DNA from: Lachnospiraceae bacterium
Lineage (GTDB): Bacteria > Bacillota > Clostridia > Lachnospirales > Lachnospiraceae
Direction of reading: 5' to 3'
Length of the DNA stretch: 11,334 nucleotides
NCBI GenBank assembly: GCA_017959525.1
Contig: JAGDAL010000152.1
Coordinates: 1 to 11,334 of the forward strand
The position numbers and the translations under genes are program-made. Each line of letters opens with the position of its first letter. The stretch's first letter is position 1. Shown piece after piece: positions 6,826 through 11,334 of this stretch. The notes beneath the pieces are model-generated. The model did no database searches. It was not told the DNA's origin and was given only the letters and a program-made list of their open reading frames with translations.

Positions 6826-7665
6826 ATGAAACAGGAAACAAAACGGATTTCCGTTCTTAAAATAGTCATTTACATCTTTTTCTGCTTTATGACAGCACTG
6901 TATCTGGTGCCGCTCTTGTGGGTATTTTCCGTATCCTTCAAGACCAATGCAGAAATCTTTTCATCCCCGTTCTCTCTACCGAAGAGCTTGTTTGTAGACA
7001 ATTACGTGGTAGCATGGACGGCGGGCAAATTGGGTATCGCTACCTGGAACTCCTTCCTGGTATGTGTGATTACCCTGCTTCTTAGTATGTTGGTTGGATC
7101 CATGATTGCATTTGCCATTGCAAGAATGCAGTGGAAGATGTCCAAGCTGGTACTGACTTACTTCATGCTTGGTATGATGATTCCGGTACACTGCGTATTG
7201 ATTCCGCTGTTTACCAGATTCGCCAAGCTTGGCTTATCCAACAACCTGTGGGGATTGGTACTCCCGTACTTAACCTTCTCCCTGCCGGTAACCATCTATA
7301 TCATGACCGGATTCTTTCGAAGCATTCCAAGTGAGCTCTTAGAAGCTGCATGTATCGATGGTTGTTCCATTTATAAGATTTTCTTCCAGGTATGCTTACC
7401 GCTGGCCAAGACCGGACTTTTCGTAACGGGCCTTATGACCTTCGTAGCAAACTGGAATGAATTGTTGCTGGCAATGGTATTTATCTCTGACGATAATATC
7501 AAGACCTTGCCGGTATCCTTATCGAAATTCGTAGGACCATATAATACAAATTACTCACAGATGTTTGCGGCAATTATTATTGCAATTATTCCGACCATTG
7601 CGGTTTATTGTGCTTTTTCCAACCAAATTGTTGATGGTTTGACCGCCGGCGCTGTGAAGGGCTAA
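6826..7665 (+). CDS. Sugar ABC transporter permease, MalG type
   Basis: This 279-residue second membrane subunit of the importer has an N-terminal segment LKIVIYIFFCFMTALYLVPL (11-30). The typical WNSFLVC (74-80), further hydrophobic segments and an EAA loop EAACIDGCSIYKIFFQVCLP (173-192) follow. It ends in DGLTAGAVKG, which is characteristic of MalG-type proteins. The start is ATG 6826, with GGAGG at 6816-6820 5 to 6 bases upstream. A GTG at 6814 in the same frame overlaps the preceding stop and would place the ribosome binding site inside the coding region, so it is rejected. No ATP-binding gene is present in the operon. CUT1 importers of Firmicutes often share one MsiK/MalK-type ATPase encoded elsewhere, and that is the likely case here. 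Confidence 0.94.
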   Translation: MKQETKRISVLKIVIYIFFCFMTALYLVPLLWVFSVSFKTNAEIFSSPFSLPKSLFVDNYVVAWTAGKLGIATWNSFLVCVITLLLSMLVGSMIAFAIARMQWKMSKLVLTYFMLGMMIPVHCVLIPLFTRFAKLGLSNNLWGLVLPYLTFSLPVTIYIMTGFFRSIPSELLEAACIDGCSIYKIFFQVCLPLAKTGLFVTGLMTFVANWNELLLAMVFISDDNIKTLPVSLSKFVGPYNTNYSQMFAAIIIAIIPTIAVYCAFSNQIVDGLTAGAVKG

Positions 7666-7679
7666 AAGGAAAAAAGAGT

Positions 7680-9449
7680 ATGAATCTAAAGCAAGCGAGA
7701 GAACGCGCGGAGGCATTAGTGGCACAGATGACGTTAGAAGAGAAGGCGTCACAGCTTCGATACAATGCACCGGCGATTCCAAGATTACAAATCCCGGAAT
7801 ATAACTGGTGGAATGAAAGTCTTCACGGAGTCGCTCGTGGCGGAACGGCAACCATGTTCCCGCAAGCAATCGGAATGGCCGCAGCCTTCGATTCCGAACT
7901 GATGCAAGAAATCGGTGACTGCATTTCTACGGAAGGTAGAGCACGTTATAACGAGATGTCCAAGCGCGGCGATCGGGACATCTATAAGGGACTGACCTTC
8001 TGGTCACCGAATGTCAATATTTTTCGTGATCCGCGTTGGGGAAGAGGACATGAAACCTATGGAGAGGACCCGTACTTGGCCGGAACCTTAGGGGTCTCTT
8101 TTATCCATGGGATTCAGGGCGATGGCGAATATCTAAAGGCTGCGGCGTGTGCAAAACACTTCGCGGTACACTCCGGGCCGGAAGCCATCCGTCATTCCTT
8201 CGATGCCAAGGCATCCAAGAAGGATATGGAAGAAACCTACTTAGCTGCATTTGAAACCTGCGTAAAAGATGGTGGCGTAGAGGCTGTCATGGGCGCATAC
8301 AACCGCGTCAATGGCGAGCCGGCCTGTGCCAGCAAGACCTTACTGCAGGATACCCTCCGAGACAAATGGGGCTTTGAAGGCCATGTGGTGTCCGACTGTT
8401 GGGCGCTGCGTGATATCCATGAGAATCACAAAGTCACCAAGACGGTGGAAGAATCCGCAAAGCTGGCCTTAGAAATGGGCTGCGACTTAAACTGTGGATG
8501 TACCTATGAGAGCTTGCTCTCCGCCGTGGATAAGGGACTGGTTACAGAAGAGCTGATCACCAAATCCTGTGTACGGTTGTTTACCACCCGGTTCTTACTT
8601 GGACTTTTTGATGAGACATCCTTCGATTCCCTAGGATTCCTGGATGTAGGAACCAAGGAGCATGAAGCATTGGCACATCGCGCCGCCAGAGAGAGTATGG
8701 TCCTTCTGAAAAATAATGGCATCCTGCCGCTTTCCTTGGAAGGCGTGCACACCGTGGGTGTCATCGGACCAAACGCCAACAGCCGCAAGGCCTTAATCGG
8801 TAACTATCACGGAACAGCCCAGCGCTATGTCACCGTCTTAGAAGGCTTACAGGAGAAGCTCCCGGAGGATATCCGAGTATTGTACTCCGAAGGATGTCAT
8901 CTCTGGAAGAACAATGTCGAGCCGTTGTCCAAGCCGTCCAACTCCGATCGATTGGCAGAAGCCAAGACGGTCTGTGATTACTCGGATGTAGTCATCTTAG
9001 TCGTTGGATTGGATGAGACCTTAGAAGGAGAGGAAGGAGATACCGGTAATTCCGATGCCTCCGGTGACAAGAAGGATTTACGCTTCCCGGGACCGCAGCG
9101 TGAGTTGATGAGAGCGGTATTGGATTGTGGCAAGCCGGTAGTGGTTGTAAACATGACCGGTTCCGCCATGGACTTGGTCTTAGCAGACCAGAAGGCAGCT
9201 GCGATTTTGCAGGCCTGGTATCCGGGTGCCTTGGGCGGAGAAGACGTAGCCGATGTATTGCTTGGTAAGGCAGCACCTTCCGGCAAGCTTCCGGTGACCT
9301 TCTATGAGAACACCAATGATCTTCCGGATTTTGAAGATTATTCCATGAAGAATCGTACCTATCGGTACTTTACAGGAACACCGCTGTATCCCTTCGGATA
9401 TGGACTGACCTATGGACAGTTGGATGTTGTATTTGCAACCGTAGACTAG
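7680..9449 (+). CDS. GH3 family beta-glycosidase (beta-xylosidase/beta-glucosidase type), cut at an in-frame TAG
   Basis: This 589-residue product lacks a signal peptide and would act in the cytoplasm, releasing sugars from the non-reducing end of imported oligosaccharides. The N-terminal TIM barrel shows NWWNESLHGVAR (42-53), DPRWGRGHETYGEDPYL (117-133), CAKHF (157-161), MGAYNRVNG (204-212) and VSDC with nucleophile Asp239. The second alpha/beta domain shows NYHGTAQRYVT (375-385), an acid/base region at DETLEGEEGD (445-454), FPGPQREL (469-476) and YPFGYGLTY (570-578). NWWNESLHG and NYHGT..RYVT favour the beta-xylosidase branch; beta-glucosidase remains possible. ATG 7680 lies 14 bases after the permease stop, with AAAGGA at 7665-7670. 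The frame ends at TAG 9447-9449, just where the family's fibronectin-III-like domain should begin. That domain is encoded downstream in the same frame. Both catalytic domains are intact, so the short protein may be active or unstable. Confidence 0.9.
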   Translation: MNLKQARERAEALVAQMTLEEKASQLRYNAPAIPRLQIPEYNWWNESLHGVARGGTATMFPQAIGMAAAFDSELMQEIGDCISTEGRARYNEMSKRGDRDIYKGLTFWSPNVNIFRDPRWGRGHETYGEDPYLAGTLGVSFIHGIQGDGEYLKAAACAKHFAVHSGPEAIRHSFDAKASKKDMEETYLAAFETCVKDGGVEAVMGAYNRVNGEPACASKTLLQDTLRDKWGFEGHVVSDCWALRDIHENHKVTKTVEESAKLALEMGCDLNCGCTYESLLSAVDKGLVTEELITKSCVRLFTTRFLLGLFDETSFDSLGFLDVGTKEHEALAHRAARESMVLLKNNGILPLSLEGVHTVGVIGPNANSRKALIGNYHGTAQRYVTVLEGLQEKLPEDIRVLYSEGCHLWKNNVEPLSKPSNSDRLAEAKTVCDYSDVVILVVGLDETLEGEEGDTGNSDASGDKKDLRFPGPQRELMRAVLDCGKPVVVVNMTGSAMDLVLADQKAAAILQAWYPGALGGEDVADVLLGKAAPSGKLPVTFYENTNDLPDFEDYSMKNRTYRYFTGTPLYPFGYGLTYGQLDVVFATVD

Positions 9450-9773
9450 CAACGGGCAGTACATGCAACCATCCGAAACAATCAAACCCTCCCATGTGAT
9501 GAAGTCCTGCAGGTCTATATCAAAGATGAGGATAGCGCATTTGCCGTACTGCATCCGACCTTGTGCGGATTTGCAAGAGTATCATTGGCAGCAGGCGAGG
9601 AGACAGAAGTTATTATTCCGTTATCCGAGAGAGCCTTTACCAGTGTGGCAGAAGACGGCACCCGGGATATCTTCGGTAAGAATTTCTCCGTGTATGTGGG
9701 ATTTTCTCAGCCGGATGCCCGCAGTGCGGCATTAACCAAACAGGACACTATCAAAATCCCTTATCATTTATAA
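9450..9773 (+). pseudogene. Fibronectin-III-like C-terminal domain of the GH3 gene, separated by an in-frame amber codon
   Basis: This is the same reading frame as the GH3 gene (7680), open for 107 codons after the TAG and closing at TAA 9771-9773. It encodes a typical GH3 FnIII-like domain: ATIRNN, DEVLQVYIKDEDS, HPTLCGFARVSLAAGEE, IIPLSERAF and NFSVYVGFSQPDARSAA. Joined through the TAG, the gene would have 697 codons before TAA, the usual length for three-domain GH3 enzymes. No ATG occurs in this frame here. The first internal start (TTG 9561) falls inside the domain and has no ribosome binding site, so it is not an independent gene. The simplest view is a nonsense mutation, for example CAG to TAG. 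Sequencing error and readthrough are alternatives. Confidence 0.88.
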
Positions 9774-9777
9774 AAGC

Positions 9778-9819
9778 GAAGACAGCATCCGTTGACCCTG
9801 CGGGTGCTGTTTTCCTTTT
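9778..9819 (+). terminator. Rho-independent terminator of the ABC/GH3 operon
   Basis: The left arm (9778-9791, core ACAGCATCCG) pairs with the right arm (9801-9814, core CGGGTGCTGT), including two G-U pairs, around a 9-base loop. It runs into TTTTCCTTTT. It starts 4 bases after the TAA at 9771-9773. Its position just after the second stop, not after the internal TAG, shows that the original gene ended at 9773. Confidence 0.88.
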
Positions 9820-9827
9820 GTAAAATA

Positions 9828-9836
9828 TGGTACAAT
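9828..9836 (+). promoter_or_regulatory. Predicted extended -10 promoter of the response regulator gene
   Basis: TGG (9828-9830) followed by TACAAT (9831-9836) makes a good extended -10. There is no recognisable -35 at the right spacing, where the terminator's right arm and T tract lie. Transcription would begin near 9842 and leave a leader of about 36 bases before the ATG at 9878. Confidence 0.5.
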
Positions 9837-9877
9837 CTCGTAAAGGGATTTTTAAAATATTTTGGGGGAATCTATAG

Positions 9878-11334
9878 ATGCTAAAAGTTTTTTTAGTGGA
9901 AGACGAATATGTCGTCCGTGAGGCTATTAAGAACAATATCAATTGGAGCGAGTACGGAATCGACTTCTGCGGTGAGGCAGGAGACGGAGAAGTGGCGCTT
10001 TCCATGATTCGCAAGGAATTGCCGGATATTGTGATTACTGATATCAAGATGCCTTTCATGGACGGCATTACTTTATCTAAATTACTGAAGGAAGAATTTC
10101 CTTGGATGGAAATCATCCTGCTCACCGGATACGAAGAGTTTTCTTATGCACAGGAAGCCATTCATATCGGTGTGGCCAGATATCTGAGTAAGCCGATTAA
10201 CGGCGAGACACTCATTCATGAAATTGACGATCTCGGTCAGAAAATCCAAGAGAAAAAAGAAGAAGTTGCCATCGTAAAGAAATACGAGCGGGAGATGGAA
10301 GAGCGTACCGTCTTAGAGAGACAGGAGTTTTTTGACCAGTTGGTCAGCGGCGGACGGGATGCAGCCAGACTCTTAGAGGAAGCCAGAAAGCTCTCCTTAG
10401 ATGTGTCTGCGGCTTGCTATAACATCCTGCTCCTTAAGGTATGGTCCGACCGCCACGATATGGAGGAATACTCCAAGACCGTGGTATCCATGGAAGACAG
10501 ATTACATGATAAAGCGGAAGAGAAGCAGGCACTGCTGTTTGATCGCCACTTAGAGGGGAAGGCCCTTCTATTCAAGGCGGATTCCGAGGAAGAGATGGAC
10601 GTGTTATTGCAGGAGTTTACCGCCTGGTTAGAGGAGATGTTTGCGGAGAATCGTCACATCCATTACTTCGGTGGTGTGGGACGCACGGTGCGTCGGCTTT
10701 CCGAACTTCCGGAGTCCTTTGCAGTAGCTGGACGGGGATTTGCCCATCGCTACTTAGGAGAGCCGGATGCCATTCTTTTCGATAACGATCCGGTGGTATT
10801 GCATACGGACAATCTGTCCTTATCGGAACTGAATCCGAAGCGGATGGCTCATGAGCGTGTGATTGAGTTCTTACGCCGTGGCGATTTGCCGGAAGTATCC
10901 TTCTTCGTTGAAGAGTTCATTCAGGGCCTTGGCAAGCATGCCATGCAGTCCACCATGTTCCGTCAGTATATCGTGATGGATACGTACCTTACGGTCGTAG
11001 ACTTCGTAGAGAGCGAATTACAGAAATCCAGAGGCCTCATCGAGACCTTCGATGATGATCCTCGGGTGACTGCCAACGAGGATACGGCTGTTGCTTATAT
11101 GAAGCGGATTGTAGAGAGCGCATTGCAGCTAAGAGAAGATATTTCCAAGGACCGTTACTACGATGTGGTACAGGAAGCCATTGCCTATATTGAAGAGCAT
11201 TACATGGAGGAGGATTTCTCTCTGAACGTGTTAGCATCTCATGTGAACTTCTCTCCAAACCATTTGAGTGCGGTCTTCCGCCAGCAGACCGGTCAGCCGT
11301 TTATTAAGTACTTAACGGATTACCGCATCAAAAA
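9878..11334 (+). CDS. YesN-type response regulator with AraC-type DNA-binding domain, 3' end cut by the window
   Basis: The frame is open from ATG 9878 to the window end, giving 485 residues with no stop. GGGGGAA at 9864-9870 lies 7 bases upstream of the start. The receiver domain (1-120) has acidic residues E8/D9/E10, phospho-acceptor Asp55 in ITDIKMP, Thr83 in LLTGYEEF and Lys105 in YLSKP. A charged, probably coiled linker follows (about 112-150). The middle region (about 160-390) resembles the poorly conserved central domain of YesN proteins. The first helix-turn-helix of an AraC-type domain lies at about 446-470 (FSLNVLASHVNFSPNHLSAVFRQQ). Only the last part of the second helix-turn-helix module, perhaps 30-60 residues, is missing. 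Such proteins are phosphorylated by a YesM-type histidine kinase and usually control nearby sugar-uptake genes. A kinase gene probably lies to the right, and the ABC/GH3 operon is a plausible target. Confidence 0.93.
   Translation, partial: MLKVFLVEDEYVVREAIKNNINWSEYGIDFCGEAGDGEVALSMIRKELPDIVITDIKMPFMDGITLSKLLKEEFPWMEIILLTGYEEFSYAQEAIHIGVARYLSKPINGETLIHEIDDLGQKIQEKKEEVAIVKKYEREMEERTVLERQEFFDQLVSGGRDAARLLEEARKLSLDVSAACYNILLLKVWSDRHDMEEYSKTVVSMEDRLHDKAEEKQALLFDRHLEGKALLFKADSEEEMDVLLQEFTAWLEEMFAENRHIHYFGGVGRTVRRLSELPESFAVAGRGFAHRYLGEPDAILFDNDPVVLHTDNLSLSELNPKRMAHERVIEFLRRGDLPEVSFFVEEFIQGLGKHAMQSTMFRQYIVMDTYLTVVDFVESELQKSRGLIETFDDDPRVTANEDTAVAYMKRIVESALQLREDISKDRYYDVVQEAIAYIEEHYMEEDFSLNVLASHVNFSPNHLSAVFRQQTGQPFIKYLTDYRIK

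Noticed and set aside
8978..9286. Overlapping minus-strand open frames inside the GH3 gene
   Set aside because: The composition is typical of antisense shadows, and the plus strand encodes well-conserved GH3 motifs.
9447..9449. Pyrrolysine or genome-wide TAG recoding
   Set aside because: Three neighbouring genes end at TAG in positions that make sense as stops (two touch or abut the next ribosome binding site), and no pyl genes are visible. It cannot be excluded for the genome as a whole.
9440..9500. Frameshift as the cause of the GH3 break
   Set aside because: Positions 7680 and 9771 are in the same frame. Direct translation through 9447 restores the domain without any indel, so it is a single stop codon.
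9463..9735. 90-codon open frame across the GH3 tail in another frame
   Set aside because: No ribosome binding site. The FnIII-like domain is clearly encoded in the GH3 frame over the same bases.
9561..9773. FnIII-like segment as an independent gene starting at TTG
   Set aside because: The start lies inside the domain, there is no ribosome binding site, and the domain's first strands are encoded upstream in the same frame.
1..11334. CRISPR arrays, insertion sequences, tRNA or rRNA genes, riboswitches, toxin-antitoxin or phage-defence genes
   Set aside because: No regularly spaced repeats, transposase motifs, terminal inverted repeats, tRNA-like cloverleaf or known leader structures were seen on reading both strands.

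Overview
The window looks like chromosomal DNA of a Firmicute, most likely a Lachnospiraceae-type gut or rumen Clostridium. The evidence is strong AGGAGG/GGGGG ribosome binding sites, a Y-family polymerase overlapping a YolD-like gene, a DUF975 membrane protein, and a carbohydrate locus made of a CUT1 sugar ABC importer without its own ATPase, cytoplasmic enzymes and a YesN-type response regulator. Genus and species are inference; no rRNA or other marker is present.

Layout. Positions 1-569 hold the 3' end of a Y-family DNA polymerase gene and an overlapping YolD-like gene. Positions 596-1830 hold a monocistronic DUF975 membrane protein gene with its own promoter and a clear terminator. Positions 1841-4249 on the minus strand hold a two-gene operon: a cupin/AraC regulator followed by a cytoplasmic SGNH (sialate O-acetylesterase type) esterase. 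A 332-base divergent regulatory region (4250-4581) separates it from a plus-strand operon: sugar-binding lipoprotein (4582-5892), two MalF/MalG-type permeases (5930-6814 and 6826-7665) and a GH3 beta-glycosidase of the beta-xylosidase/beta-glucosidase class (7680-9449). A terminator ends this operon at about 9814. A new promoter then drives a YesN-type response regulator gene (9878 onward) that runs off the right edge.

How the genes work together (inference). The lipoprotein and permeases import an oligosaccharide, GH3 removes sugars from its non-reducing end, and the esterase removes acetyl groups inside the cell. Acetylated xylo-oligosaccharide is the most natural substrate, but the sequence does not prove it. 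The AraC regulator probably controls the divergent operon: two direct half-sites 22 bp apart sit next to an extended -10 promoter with a poor -35, and a catabolite-repression-like (cre) half-site overlaps that -35.

The most notable observation is that the GH3 frame is cut by a single in-frame TAG at 9447-9449. The same frame then stays open for 107 codons and encodes the fibronectin-III-like C-terminal domain normal for this family. The neighbours use TAG as an ordinary stop, so this is most simply a nonsense mutation or an assembly error. Readthrough is possible but unproven. I found no CRISPR array, mobile element, tRNA or rRNA, and no wholly new system.
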